NCBI GenBank assembly: GCA_903885195.1
Contig: CAISHQ010000087.1
Coordinates: forward strand, 21,135-85,134
Reading direction: 5' to 3'
Length of the DNA: 64,000 nt
Origin: an uncultured Pseudomonadota bacterium
Lineage (GTDB): Bacteria; Pseudomonadota; Gammaproteobacteria; Steroidobacterales; Steroidobacteraceae
The position numbers were made by a program, and so were the translations under genes. Position 1 is the first letter of the stretch; each line of letters begins with the position of its first letter. The notes under the pieces are model-generated. The model was given only the letters and a program-made list of their open reading frames with translations. It was not told the DNA's origin and ran no database searches. Shown here in pieces: positions 27,348-39,556 of the stretch.

Positions 27348-28934
27348 TCAATCGAGCTCGCGATACGCCGCAAGCGTCAAAAACGTGGCGAACTCGGACG
27401 CCGTGGTGATGCCATCGAGCAGCGCCGCAGCCTGCTCGTAGCGGCCTGCCGCATAAGCCGACTCACCGAGCCACTGGCGCAATCGCTGCTGCTCCGCAGC
27501 CAGTTCTGCCCGGAACAACTCCGCGGTGATCTTGCGACCATCCTCGAGCACCCCGCGCGGGTGGTGGATCCACTGCCAGATCTGCGCGCGGGAAATCTCG
27601 GCCGTGGCCGCGTCTTCCATCAGGTTGTTGATCGGCACGCAGCCGTTGCCGCACAACCACGCAGCCATGTACTGCAGCGACACGCTGATGTTGTCGCGCA
27701 GACCCTCCGTGCTGATCGCACCACTTGGGATCTGCAACAGGTCCGTGGCCGCGACCTGCACGTCCTCGCGCAGGCGGTGTAACTGGTTGGCCGTCGGCAT
27801 GAGGCGATCGAACACGTCCATCGCCACCGGCACGAGCCCGGGGTGCGCCACCCAAGTACCGTCATGCCCGTCGCCCGCTTCGCGTTCCTTGTCCGCTCGC
27901 ACTTTGGCGATCGCAGCCTCGTTGGCCACCGGGTCGTGCTTGATCGGGATCTGCGCCGCCATGCCGCCCATCGCGAATGCGCCGCGCCGATGGCAGGTAC
28001 GGATGCAGAGCAGCGAATAGGAGCGCATGAAGTGGGTCGTCATGGTCACGAGCCGACGCTCGGGCAGCACGAAGTCGGCTCGTTTCGCGAACTTCTTGAT
28101 GAAGCTGAAGATGTAATCCCAACGCCCGCAGTTCAGTCCGACGATGGAGTCGCGGAGTTCAAAGAGGATTTCGTCCATCTCGAACGCCGCGAGTATCGTC
28201 TCGATGAGCACGGTGCATTTGATCGTGCCGTGCGCCAGACCGAGGCGCCGCTCGGTGAAATCGAACACCTCGGCCCACAAGCGCGCCTCGCGGTGACTCT
28301 CAAGTTTCGGCAGGTAGAAGTACGGTCCCGTGCCGCGCTCGCGCAGCGCCGCGTGGTTGTGAAAGACGTACAGCCCGAAATCGACGAGAGCGCCCGGCAC
28401 AGCCCGCCCATCGTGCAGCAGGTGCTTTTCTGCGAGGTGCCAACCCCGCGGGCGCACGATAAGCACAGCGGTCTCCGCGTTGAGCCGATACGCTTTGCCC
28501 TCCGCGGAGGTGAAGTCGATACGCCGCAGCACGGCATCGCGAAGGTTCGCCTGACCGCCGATGACGTTGTCCCAGGACGGGGCAAGCGAGTCCTCACAGT
28601 CGGCCATGAATACTTTGGCGCCGCTGTTGAGGGCATTGATGATCATCTTCCGATCGGTGGGACCGGTGATTTCCACGCGCCGATCGAGCAGATCGGCCGG
28701 AATGCCCGCGATGCGCCATTCGCCCTCGCGAACCGCGCGCGTCTCGGCGAGAAAATCGGGTAGTTCACCGGCATCGAGGCGCTGCTGGCGTTGCTCGCGG
28801 GCGCGTAGCAACTGCTCCACCCGCGGAGCGAAACGCGCGGCGAGCTCTGCGAGGAAGCCCAACGCCTCAGTGGTCAGGACTCCTTCGTCCGCGGGGCGCG
28901 CCCGAGTTCCGCTCGCCAATTCAATTGTCGACAT
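27348..28934 (-). CDS. aceB: malate synthase A
   Basis: A 528-residue enzyme condensing glyoxylate with acetyl-CoA to malate. ITGPTDRKMIINALNSGAKVFMADCEDS, KCTVLIETILAAFEMDEIL, RWDYIFSFIKKF and DGTWVAHPGLVP are diagnostic for the A isoform; the glutamate of IET and the Asp of EDS contribute to the metal site. The first gene of the aceBA operon, it diverges from an ScfR-type regulator across a 100-base intergenic region containing a palindromic operator. Confidence 0.97.
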   Translation of the reverse strand: MSTIELASGTRARPADEGVLTTEALGFLAELAARFAPRVEQLLRAREQRQQRLDAGELPDFLAETRAVREGEWRIAGIPADLLDRRVEITGPTDRKMIINALNSGAKVFMADCEDSLAPSWDNVIGGQANLRDAVLRRIDFTSAEGKAYRLNAETAVLIVRPRGWHLAEKHLLHDGRAVPGALVDFGLYVFHNHAALRERGTGPYFYLPKLESHREARLWAEVFDFTERRLGLAHGTIKCTVLIETILAAFEMDEILFELRDSIVGLNCGRWDYIFSFIKKFAKRADFVLPERRLVTMTTHFMRSYSLLCIRTCHRRGAFAMGGMAAQIPIKHDPVANEAAIAKVRADKEREAGDGHDGTWVAHPGLVPVAMDVFDRLMPTANQLHRLREDVQVAATDLLQIPSGAISTEGLRDNISVSLQYMAAWLCGNGCVPINNLMEDAATAEISRAQIWQWIHHPRGVLEDGRKITAELFRAELAAEQQRLRQWLGESAYAAGRYEQAAALLDGITTASEFATFLTLAAYRELD

Positions 28935-29008
28935 TCAAGCCACTCCGCGGCCCCAGAACAGGGCGTCGATTGAATTCTAGACCTCGCGGTGAGAGTATTT
29001 ACACAATA

Positions 29009-29030
29009 GAAATTTCACAGTGTGAATTTC
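29009..29030. promoter_or_regulatory. near-palindromic operator between aceB and its regulator
   Basis: GAAATTTCACAGTGTGAATTTC contains the exact inverted repeat TTCACA-G-TGTGAA (29014-29026), with one base inserted in the left flank. Related half sites flank it: ATTTACAC near 28998 and AATTTCAC near 29026-29033. It begins five bases before the regulator ATG, suited to self-repression, and lies in the aceB promoter region. Protein binding is inferred from position and symmetry. Confidence 0.7.
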
Positions 29031-29034
29031 ACTC

Positions 29035-30546
29035 ATGGCCGGACTGCTGCGACAAGGACATTTTCTCGGCTCCAAGTTGCGCAGCCTCCGCAAGCGCAAC
29101 GGCCTGACACTCGATGAGTTGTCGGCCCGCTGCGTGCAACTCGAGCCCGACCACGCACCGTCCGTGTCCTACCTGAGCATGGTCGAGACGGGCAAGCGCG
29201 TGCCCTCGCCGCAGATGCTCGGCGTCCTCGCGGCAGTGTTCGGCAAGGAGCCGAGCTGGTTTCTCGATCGAACCGAGGCTCTGCCGCCACAGCAACTCGG
29301 CGCCGCGCGACATCAGGGCCCCGTCAACGCCATGGCGCTCGAGCCCGCGTTCCTCTTTTCGAAGGATCTGTTGCAGATGGCCCTGCCGGAACTGCTCGTG
29401 CAAACGGGCACAAGCGGACAACAGTTCGCGCGCCTCTTGGTGCGGGTATGGCAGGAGACGCGCCAGAACGAATTCCCCGACATCGAACGGGCCGCCGAAT
29501 CCGTCGGTCGCCGCAGAATGCCGCTGTCGCTCGAGGACACCCTGCACATCGTCAAGCAGCTGGGCCTATCGATCCGCTGGATCGACAGCGAACGCCGCCA
29601 CGATGGCGATCGACTGCTGCGCGCACGCTTCGAGGCTCCGGACACCATCGTCATCAACCGCCAGTTGCGCGACCAACCCGAGCGCCTCAAATACACGCTG
29701 GCGTTTTTCATCGGTCACCGCATTCTGCACAACGGCGATGGCGCAGTGCCGCCACACAGCGTGACGGGCGCGGCACCGATTGAGGAAGCGGGCCAGCAGG
29801 CCAGCGGAGGCATGGCACCACGCGATGTGCTGATGGCCTGGCGGGACTTCGAGTGCAGTGCCTTCGCCGGCGCTCTGCTCTGCCCGAAGCAGCCGTTTAG
29901 ACAGTTCCTCGTTAGAGAACGTCACGAGATTGCGGCCTGCGAGCGCCTCGGGATCACACCGGCCGTGATGATGCGCCGCATGACGGCGATCTCGCCCTAC
30001 CGGCATTGGCATTTCTTTGACGGCTACGCGCCCGGCTTCCTGCGCGCCGTCTACCGCGGCAACGGCATCGCGCTGCCCTGGGGCAACATGAGTCTCGTGC
30101 CGGACCCCTGCCCGAACTGGGCCGTATTCCGCCTGCTGCGCGAACCGGCGGCTCCGCGTAACCGACCGGCAGAGCCTGTATCGCAGTTATCGATCATGCG
30201 CGATGCCGACGTTCCGCGCCTGTATTGCTGCCACTCCTTGCGTACGCGCGATGCGGCGGATGTCTCGCACGTATTGTCCGTGGGGATCGACCTTGCCCCG
30301 GCCTTCACCGCCCAAGGACTCGATGCGACGGCGATCATCGCGCAGATCGATGCCGCCTGCCGCCAGGGAGGCGGAACGGCGGTCGTTCCCGAGAGTGCAG
30401 CGCAAGCCATTCGCACGGTCAGTCACGTGCTGAACATCGCCTGGGTAGCGCGCTCGCTGGAGTCACCGGCTAGCGTGATCTGTCCTCGCAGCAGCGGCTG
30501 TCCGCGGCCGCAGCCCTGCGCCACAACACAGGACGTTCGGAACTAG
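29035..30546 (+). CDS. XRE-type short-chain fatty acyl-CoA regulator (ScfR/RamB-like)
   Basis: A 503-residue transcription factor. Residues about 9-65 form a Cro/C1 helix-turn-helix (LGSKLRSLRKRNGLTLDELS, then SYLSMVETGKRVPSPQML), followed by an IrrE-like central part (IGHRILHNGDG) and a long C-terminal domain of the DUF2083/ScfR type. Corynebacterial RamB, of the same architecture, controls acetate and glyoxylate genes, so regulation of the divergent aceBA pair is a strong inference. The C-terminus holds several cysteines (CPRSSGCPRPQPC). The stop shares the bases CTAG with the stop of the convergent aroF gene. Confidence 0.9.
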   Translation: MAGLLRQGHFLGSKLRSLRKRNGLTLDELSARCVQLEPDHAPSVSYLSMVETGKRVPSPQMLGVLAAVFGKEPSWFLDRTEALPPQQLGAARHQGPVNAMALEPAFLFSKDLLQMALPELLVQTGTSGQQFARLLVRVWQETRQNEFPDIERAAESVGRRRMPLSLEDTLHIVKQLGLSIRWIDSERRHDGDRLLRARFEAPDTIVINRQLRDQPERLKYTLAFFIGHRILHNGDGAVPPHSVTGAAPIEEAGQQASGGMAPRDVLMAWRDFECSAFAGALLCPKQPFRQFLVRERHEIAACERLGITPAVMMRRMTAISPYRHWHFFDGYAPGFLRAVYRGNGIALPWGNMSLVPDPCPNWAVFRLLREPAAPRNRPAEPVSQLSIMRDADVPRLYCCHSLRTRDAADVSHVLSVGIDLAPAFTAQGLDATAIIAQIDAACRQGGGTAVVPESAAQAIRTVSHVLNIAWVARSLESPASVICPRSSGCPRPQPCATTQDVRN

Positions 30547-31913
30547 CGGCGGCGGGATTCGCGGCTGACGCGATTGCGCTCGGCGATCAGCAGCGCGAGC
30601 TCAAGCGACTGCTCGTAATTGAGCCGCGGATCAACCGTCGACTTGTAGGCCCGCTGCAGGTCGAGATCGGCGAGACCGCGCGCACCGCCCGTGCACTCGG
30701 TGACGTTTTCACCCGTGAGCTCCACGTGCACCCCGCCCAGATGTGAACCGGCGTCTCGATGGATCTGCGAGGCAAGTTCGAGCTCGCGGAGGATGTTCTC
30801 GAAGCGGCGGGTCTTCAGGCCGCTCTGGCTCGTTTCGGTGTTGCCGTGCATCGGATCACAGATCCACACCACGCCATGACCCGTTGCGCGCACGGCCTGG
30901 ATGGCCTTGGGCAAAGCCGTCTCGATGTCCTTGGCGCCAAAGCGGTGGATCAACACGAGCTTGCCCGGAATGTTCTGCGGGTTGAGCGTGGTGACGAGCC
31001 GCTGCAGCCACGCCACGTCCATCGCGGTGCCGATCTTGACGCCCACCGGGTTGGAGATGCCACGGCAATACTCGACATGTGCGCCGTCGATCTGCGCCGT
31101 GCGCATGCCAATCCACGGCATGTGCGTCGAGAGGTTGTACCAGCGATCCTGACGCGGAATGAAGCGCGTCTGGGCCTGCTCGTAGTGCAACACGAGCGCC
31201 TCGTGACTGGCATAGAAATCGGCACGCAGCGATTGGTGCACTTCCTTGGCGCTGATGGTCTCGAAAAACTCGAGGCCATCGGCCACCGAGGCCACGATCC
31301 GTTCGTACTCAAGCTTGAACGGCGAATGACCGACAAAACCGAGATCCCAGTACTCCGGGTGATGCAGGTCGGCAAAACCGCCATCGATCAGAGCGCGCAC
31401 GAAATTGAGCGTCAGGGCAGCCCTCTCATAGCCGCGCAGCAGCAGCAGCGGGTCAGGCTCTCGCGCAGCCGGCGTGAACTCGGCATGGTTAACGATATCG
31501 CCGCGATACGAGGGCAGAGTGACCCCGTCGCGTGTCTCGGTATCAGCTGATCGTGGCTTGGCGTACTGCCCGGCCATGCGACCGACGCGAATGATCGGCT
31601 TCTTGAGTCCGTGCGTCAGCACGAGGCTCATCTGCAGCAAAATCTTCAGCCGCTGGGCGATCTTCGCGGACTCGCAGTCCTCGAAACTCTCGGCACAGTC
31701 ACCCCCCTGCAGCAGGAAGCGCTCACCGCGCTGCGCCTCGGCGAGCTCCTCGCGGAGCTTCTCGACTTCCCAGGACACCACGATCGGCGGCAGGCGCGAC
31801 AACTGCGCGACCGCATCCAGCAACGCTGCCTGATCACGATACACGGGCTGCTGCTGCGCAGGCTTGGTCTGCCAGCTCGTCGGATTCCAGGCCTGATGCT
31901 CGGGCGTCTTCAT
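30543..31913 (-). CDS. class II DAHP synthase (3-deoxy-7-phosphoheptulonate synthase)
   Basis: A 456-residue plant-type (class II) enzyme joining phosphoenolpyruvate and erythrose-4-phosphate, the entry step of the shikimate pathway. Key blocks: LLQGGDCAESFEDC, IRVGRMAGQYAKPRS, FVGHSPFKLEYERI, WIGMRTAQIDGAHVEYCRGI and the C-terminal GGVHVELTGENVTEC. The opening WNPTSWQTKPAQQQPVY is typical. It follows mazG by 12 bases on the same strand. Confidence 0.96.
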   Translation of the reverse strand: MKTPEHQAWNPTSWQTKPAQQQPVYRDQAALLDAVAQLSRLPPIVVSWEVEKLREELAEAQRGERFLLQGGDCAESFEDCESAKIAQRLKILLQMSLVLTHGLKKPIIRVGRMAGQYAKPRSADTETRDGVTLPSYRGDIVNHAEFTPAAREPDPLLLLRGYERAALTLNFVRALIDGGFADLHHPEYWDLGFVGHSPFKLEYERIVASVADGLEFFETISAKEVHQSLRADFYASHEALVLHYEQAQTRFIPRQDRWYNLSTHMPWIGMRTAQIDGAHVEYCRGISNPVGVKIGTAMDVAWLQRLVTTLNPQNIPGKLVLIHRFGAKDIETALPKAIQAVRATGHGVVWICDPMHGNTETSQSGLKTRRFENILRELELASQIHRDAGSHLGGVHVELTGENVTECTGGARGLADLDLQRAYKSTVDPRLNYEQSLELALLIAERNRVSRESRRR

Positions 31914-31925
31914 AACGTGAGGATT

Positions 31926-32738
31926 CTAGCCTGCTTTCCCGCGCTCCGCCGATTTCGCCTGTTGCCAGAATGCTTCCCACTGCTCCGCGGACAAACCCTT
32001 GAGGTCAAGCCCCTGCGCCGCAGCCTGCGTCTCGATGAAACCGAAGCGCCGCTCGAATTTGGCATTCGTCGCGCGCAGAGCGGCCTCCGGATCGAGGCCG
32101 AGCAGACGCCCCCAATTGGCGATCGTGAACAGCAGGTCCCCGAGCTCCTCGGTCTGCCGCTCGAGCGACTCGCCCTCGGCGAGCGTGGCCTCGAACTCAG
32201 CGAACTCCTCATCGACCTTGTCGCGGATACCTCGAGCATCAGGCCAATCGAAACCGACCGCTCGCGCCCGCTTGCCGAGCTTGGCAGAGCGGGTGAGCGC
32301 GGGCAGCGTACGCGCGACTCCGGCGAGCACGCCCGCCTCCCCCCGGCCCTGGCGCTCCTCGCGTTTCAGCGCCTCCCACGCCGCGGTTTGCTGCGGGGCG
32401 GTGAGTGCCGTCTGCGTTGCGAACACATGCGGATGGCGCCGCACCAGCTTATCGCCCATGGCCACGGCCACGGCATCGAAGTCGAACCAACCACGCTCCT
32501 CAGCGATGCGCGCGAGGAACACCACCTGAAACAACACATCGCCGAGTTCATCGCGGATCGCATCAGGCGCGCCCTGCCCCACCGCCTCGGCGAGTTCGTG
32601 CGCTTCCTCGAGCGTGTGCGGGATGATCGACTCGAGCGTCTGCTCGCGATCCCAAGCACAGCCTGTGGCGGGATCACGCAATTGCCGCATGATCTGCAGC
32701 AATCTCGCGATGGCGGTGGTCGGATCCTGATGCGTCAT
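31926..32738 (-). CDS. mazG: nucleoside triphosphate pyrophosphohydrolase MazG
   Basis: A 270-residue enzyme hydrolysing NTPs to NMPs and pyrophosphate, used in nucleotide-pool cleaning and stress control. It holds two MazG domains: the first has HTLEEAHELAEAV and the DELGDVLFQVVF metal site, the second ETEELGDLLFTIANWGRLLG. DREQTLESIIPHTLEEA is the standard opening block. The ATG overlaps the stop of the upstream Nudix gene (ATGA), an appealing pairing of two house-cleaning hydrolases. Confidence 0.96.
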   Translation of the reverse strand: MTHQDPTTAIARLLQIMRQLRDPATGCAWDREQTLESIIPHTLEEAHELAEAVGQGAPDAIRDELGDVLFQVVFLARIAEERGWFDFDAVAVAMGDKLVRRHPHVFATQTALTAPQQTAAWEALKREERQGRGEAGVLAGVARTLPALTRSAKLGKRARAVGFDWPDARGIRDKVDEEFAEFEATLAEGESLERQTEELGDLLFTIANWGRLLGLDPEAALRATNAKFERRFGFIETQAAAQGLDLKGLSAEQWEAFWQQAKSAERGKAG

Positions 32739-33397
32739 TCGTCGTCACCCCGCAGCATGCGACATAGCGTCATCAACATTCCCGCGGTGGCGCCCCAAAT
32801 GTTGCGCCCCTCGTACGGGAAGTCCGTGAACTCGATGTCCTGATTTTCGAAGCGTCGTACGCGACGCACGTGATTGCGCGTATCGAGCAGGAACGCCAGC
32901 GGCACCTCGAACACCTCGGCGACCTCGGTGGGATCGACGCGGGGCGTGAAGAGCGGATCGACGAACCCCACCACCGGCGTCACCCGATAGCCCGTCACCA
33001 CGAAGTGATCGGGCAGAAATCCGGCGACACGGATGAGCTCACGCGAGACACCGACTTCCTCCTCGGTTTCGCGTAGGGCCGCTTCGACAAAATCCTCCTC
33101 GGGGTGCTCGAGTCGACCGCCCGGGAAACTGATCTGTCCCGGATGGTGGCTGAGGTGCGAAGCGCGCTGCGTTAGCAGGATCCGCAGCCCCTCATCGCGC
33201 TCGACGATCGGCACCAGGACGGCCGCCGGCACGGGTTGCTCGGGAAAAAACTTGCGCAGATGGCGACGACGTTCAGGTGATACCGGCCCATACCGCCAGT
33301 CGTTGTCAGTCTCGGTGCGGGGCGCGGCGAGCACACGGGACTCGATCAGCGCCTTCAAGGCAGACGAGTCGAGCGTGGCGGGGTCGTGCAGGAGCAT
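32735..33397 (-). CDS. CoA pyrophosphatase, Nudix family
   Basis: A 220-residue Nudix hydrolase of the NudL/CoAse type. The Nudix box is GGRLEHPEEDFVEAALRETEEEVGV (given by its key residues G-x5-E-x7-RE-x2-EE-x-G), preceded by LTQRASHLSHHPGQISFPGG, the UPF0035 block found in CoA pyrophosphatases. The ATG at 33397 opens at MLLHDPATLD; the longer reading into the purB promoter is unlikely. It heads the nudix-mazG-aroF run and faces purB across 44 bases. Confidence 0.9.
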   Translation of the reverse strand: MLLHDPATLDSSALKALIESRVLAAPRTETDNDWRYGPVSPERRRHLRKFFPEQPVPAAVLVPIVERDEGLRILLTQRASHLSHHPGQISFPGGRLEHPEEDFVEAALRETEEEVGVSRELIRVAGFLPDHFVVTGYRVTPVVGFVDPLFTPRVDPTEVAEVFEVPLAFLLDTRNHVRRVRRFENQDIEFTDFPYEGRNIWGATAGMLMTLCRMLRGDDE

Positions 33398-33401
33398 GGG
33401 G

Positions 33402-33407
33402 TATAAT
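33402..33407 (+). promoter_or_regulatory. purB: putative -10 box for purB
   Basis: A consensus TATAAT within GGTATAATTCGC, 34 bases before the purB ATG, with no good -35 hexamer at 17 bases. The same 12-base string precedes acnA. It sits at the start of the divergent Nudix gene. Confidence 0.5.
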
Positions 33408-33441
33408 TCGCAGTCTATCACCGCAGCTTCGGGCACCCGGC

Positions 33442-34824
33442 ATGAACCTTGATCCCATCGACGCCCTCTCACCGGTGGACGGCCGCTACGCACGCGCCAC
33501 CGCAGCCCTGCGTGCGCACCTAAGCGAAGCGGCGTTGATCCGCGAGCGGGTGCGGGTCGAAGCGGAATGGTTGCTGACGCTCGCCCGCACGAGACCCGCC
33601 GGGCTCGCCGGAGTGGAGGCCCTCACTCCCGCCGTGCTGGCGGTCGCCGAGTCGCTCGCCAAAGAGCCCCCTGCGGGTGCCACGGCCGCGATCAAGGCGA
33701 TCGAGTCGCGCACCAATCACGACGTCAAGGCGGTCGAGTACTACGTGCGCGATCAACTCGCCACCGCGGGCGCCAGCGCCGCCGCCCTCGAGCTCGTGCA
33801 CTTTGGCTGCACGTCCGAGGACATCAACAACCTCGCCTACGCGCGCATGCTGCGCGGCGCACGCGAGGTGCTCTGCGAGCAGCTCGATGCCGTCATTGCG
33901 ACGCTGCAGTCGTTTGCCAGCCAGCACGCGCAGCTGCCGATGCTCTCGCGCACCCACGGACAGACCGCAAGTCCCACCACGCTCGGCAAGGAATTCGCCA
34001 ACGTCGCCGCGCGGCTGCAACGCGCGCGGACGCGTTGGGCGGCGGTCGCGATCCTCGGCAAGTGGAACGGTGCCGTCGGCAACTTCAATGCACACACAGC
34101 GGCCTTGCCTGCCGCGGATTGGCCGACCCTCGCGCGCGAGTTCGTAGAGTCCATGCAACTGACCTATAACCCGCTCACGACCCAGATCGAGCCGCACGAC
34201 TGGATCGGCGAGTACTGCGACGCACTCGCCGCAGCGGACGTCATCCTCGTGGATTTTTCGCGTGACGCATGGGGGTACATCAGCCTTGGCTACCTGCGTC
34301 AGCGGGCGGTCGCGGGCGAAGTCGGCTCCTCCACGATGCCGCACAAGGTCAACCCGATCGACTTTGAAAATGCCGAGGGTAACTTCGGTATCGCCAATGC
34401 GTTGCTGCGGCACTTTGCCGACAAGCTTCCCATCTCGCGCTGGCAGCGCGACCTCACCGACTCGACCGTGTTGCGCAACCTCGGCGTCGCACTGGGTCAC
34501 GCCTTGATCGCGCTGCGCGCTCTGCAGCGCGGCCTCGGCAAGATCGAGCCCGATCCCGTGCGCATCGCCGCCGATCTCGAGCACGCCTGGGAGGTGCTCG
34601 GCGAGGCCGTGCAGACCGTGCTGCGGGCTGAGGGTATCGCCGACGGCTACGAGCTGCTCAAGGATTTCACGCGGGGTCGCAAGGTCGATGCCGCCGCCTA
34701 TCAGCAGTTCGTCGCCTCGCTGCCCATCAACGCGCTCGCCAAGGCCCGTCTCGCGCAATTGCATCCCGCCGAGTACACCGGCCACGCGGCGACCCTCGCC
34801 ACGGCGACCCTCACCACGACGTGA
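33442..34824 (+). CDS. purB: adenylosuccinate lyase
   Basis: A 460-residue enzyme acting twice in purine synthesis, on SAICAR and on adenylosuccinate. The superfamily signature is GSSTMPHKVNPIDFENAEGN, with further blocks HFGCTSEDINNLAY and SRTHGQTASPTTLGKE carrying the catalytic histidine region. The MNLDPIDALSPVDGRYA opening at 33442 matches the E. coli PurB N-terminus. The stop overlaps the GTG start of mnmA (GTGA). Confidence 0.97.
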   Translation: MNLDPIDALSPVDGRYARATAALRAHLSEAALIRERVRVEAEWLLTLARTRPAGLAGVEALTPAVLAVAESLAKEPPAGATAAIKAIESRTNHDVKAVEYYVRDQLATAGASAAALELVHFGCTSEDINNLAYARMLRGAREVLCEQLDAVIATLQSFASQHAQLPMLSRTHGQTASPTTLGKEFANVAARLQRARTRWAAVAILGKWNGAVGNFNAHTAALPAADWPTLAREFVESMQLTYNPLTTQIEPHDWIGEYCDALAAADVILVDFSRDAWGYISLGYLRQRAVAGEVGSSTMPHKVNPIDFENAEGNFGIANALLRHFADKLPISRWQRDLTDSTVLRNLGVALGHALIALRALQRGLGKIEPDPVRIAADLEHAWEVLGEAVQTVLRAEGIADGYELLKDFTRGRKVDAAAYQQFVASLPINALAKARLAQLHPAEYTGHAATLATATLTTT

Positions 34825-35885
34825 AGGTCGTCGTCGGTCTGTCGGGCGGCGTCGACTCGGCAGTCGCTGCGCTGCTGTTGCGGCGCGCCGGTCACGAAGT
34901 GCAAGGCCTGTTCATGGCCAACTGGGAAGAGGACGACAGCTACTGCACCATCGCCGAGGACTACCAGGACGCTCGCGCCGTATGCCGCGAGCTCGATATC
35001 CCGTTGCATCGCGTGAACTTTGCGGCCGAGTATCGACAGAGGGTGTTCGACTATTTCCTGCAGGAGTATCAGGCCGGACGAACGCCCAACCCCGACGTGC
35101 TGTGCAATCGGGAAATCAAGTTCGGCGTGTGCCTCGGCCACGCGCGTCGACTCGGCGCCGAACGCCTCGCCACAGGGCACTATGCCCGTCGCATCGAGGG
35201 TGAACGTGGCGCGGAATTGCACAAGGGCCTCGATACCGAGAAGGATCAATCGTATTTCCTGCATGCGCTCGAGCGCGCACAGTTGGCGGCTGCGTGCTTT
35301 CCACTTGGCGAGTTGACCAAAACCGAGGTGCGTCGATTGGCTCGCGAGGCGGGTCTGCCCGTGCACGACAAGCCCGACAGCACCGGCATCTGCTTTATCG
35401 GCGAACGCCCCTTCCGCGAGTTTCTCGGCCAGTACATCGCCGACACGCCGGGCCCGATCGAAACACCCGAGGGTCAACGGCTCGGCACGCACCGTGGCCT
35501 CGCCTTCTACACGCTCGGGCAGCGCGGCGGGCTCGACATTGGCGGTGTCTCCGGGCGAGCCGAGGAACCTTGGTACGTCGCCGCCAAGGATCTGCCGCGC
35601 AACACCCTCGTTGTCGTCCAGGGCCACGACCATCCTCAGCTGCTCTGCACGCAGGTTCACACTCTCGCTGCGCACTGGCTGATCGACCCGCCCGCGGCGC
35701 CCTTCACCGCAGCCGTGAAACTGCGCTACCGCCAAGCCGACCAGTCTTGCCGCGTGCAGCCGCTGGCCGATGCGCGCCTGCTCATCGAGTGCGACCAAGC
35801 GCAGCGCGCCGTCACACCCGGGCAATTCGCCGTGTTGTATGCAGGCAGCCGCTGTCTGGGCGGCGCGGTCATCGACTCGGTATAA
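34821..35885 (+). CDS. mnmA: tRNA-specific 2-thiouridylase MnmA
   Basis: A 354-residue enzyme that adds sulfur to U34 of tRNA-Lys, -Glu and -Gln. The ATP-binding PP-loop is SGGVDS (residues 8-13). The two catalytic cysteines lie in [13 protein letters not shown] and [12 protein letters not shown]. The start is a GTG overlapping the purB stop. In E. coli mnmA and purB are also near neighbours, with hflD between them; here they are adjacent. Confidence 0.96.
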   Translation: MKVVVGLSGGVDSAVAALLLRRAGHEVQGLFMANWEEDDSYCTIAEDYQDARAVCRELDIPLHRVNFAAEYRQRVFDYFLQEYQAGRTPNPDVLCNREIKFGVCLGHARRLGAERLATGHYARRIEGERGAELHKGLDTEKDQSYFLHALERAQLAAACFPLGELTKTEVRRLAREAGLPVHDKPDSTGICFIGERPFREFLGQYIADTPGPIETPEGQRLGTHRGLAFYTLGQRGGLDIGGVSGRAEEPWYVAAKDLPRNTLVVVQGHDHPQLLCTQVHTLAAHWLIDPPAAPFTAAVKLRYRQADQSCRVQPLADARLLIECDQAQRAVTPGQFAVLYAGSRCLGGAVIDSV

Positions 35886-35886
35886 T
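35881..35886 (+). promoter_or_regulatory. acnA: putative -10 box for acnA
   Basis: TATAAT in GGTATAATTCGC, overlapping the mnmA stop codon and 40 bases before the acnA ATG. No convincing -35 element. It shares 12 identical bases with the purB promoter region. Confidence 0.5.
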
Positions 35887-35925
35887 TCGCTCGCGTTTCA
35901 ATCGGTTTTCGATTTCGGGGGTCTC

Positions 35926-38850
<2,925 letters not shown>

Positions 38851-38871
38851 GGCCGCACGGAGTCGGCACGC

Positions 38872-39552
38872 GTGGTCGATCCAGATCCACCGCGTGAGCC
38901 GGCCCCGTGGCTGGTGGTCTTCGACCTCGACGGAACGTTGACCCGCAGAGACACCCTCACGGGTTACGCATTCGGTCTTTTGGCCAGGCATCCGACGCGC
39001 TGGTGGCGGATCTTGGGCGTGGTCCCCGCGCTCCTGCGGTTCGCCATCGGCAAAGCGGATCACGGCGAGCTCAAAGGCGCCTTGCTGCACTGTGCCTTGG
39101 GCGGCCTGTCGCGCGAACACCTCGCCGCATGGACGGCGTGCTACGTACCTCGCCTCATCCGCGGCGGGATGTTCGCCGAGGGCCTTGCGGAGGTGAGTCG
39201 GCACCGCGAGGCGGGACATCACTTGGTGTTGATGTCGGCGACCGTCGACCTGTATGTGCCTGCCATCGCCGAGGGCCTCGGTTTTGACGAGTGGGTCTGC
39301 AGTCGGGTTCGCTGGCATGGCGATCGGCTCGACGGTCGGCTCGATGGACCGAACATCCGCGATCGTGAGAAGGCGCAGTGCCTGAGAACCCTTATCGCCC
39401 GCTTCCCGCGACGGCGCATCATGGGGTACGGTAACTCGCGGCCGGACCTGGCCCATCTGCGGCTGGTCGACAAAGCCGTGCTGGTGAATGCGGGCGCAAG
39501 ACTGCGGCAGGCGGCTGCTGATCTTCCCGTCGATTTCAAGACATGGATATAA
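38872..39552 (+). CDS. HAD-IB family hydrolase (phosphoserine phosphatase-like)
   Basis: A 226-residue haloacid dehalogenase-type phosphatase. Motif I is VFDLDGTLT (Asp18 nucleophile, Asp20), motif II MSAT, motif III includes the lysine of REKAQCLRT and motif IV is GYGNSRPDL, where a second Asp is usual. [15 protein letters not shown] suggests the subclass IB cap as in SerB-like and PAP-like proteins. The start is GTG at 38872, with weak ribosome-site support. Substrate unknown. It lies 21 bases after acnA. Confidence 0.87.
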   Translation: MVDPDPPREPAPWLVVFDLDGTLTRRDTLTGYAFGLLARHPTRWWRILGVVPALLRFAIGKADHGELKGALLHCALGGLSREHLAAWTACYVPRLIRGGMFAEGLAEVSRHREAGHHLVLMSATVDLYVPAIAEGLGFDEWVCSRVRWHGDRLDGRLDGPNIRDREKAQCLRTLIARFPRRRIMGYGNSRPDLAHLRLVDKAVLVNAGARLRQAAADLPVDFKTWI

Positions 39553-39556
39553 GTCT

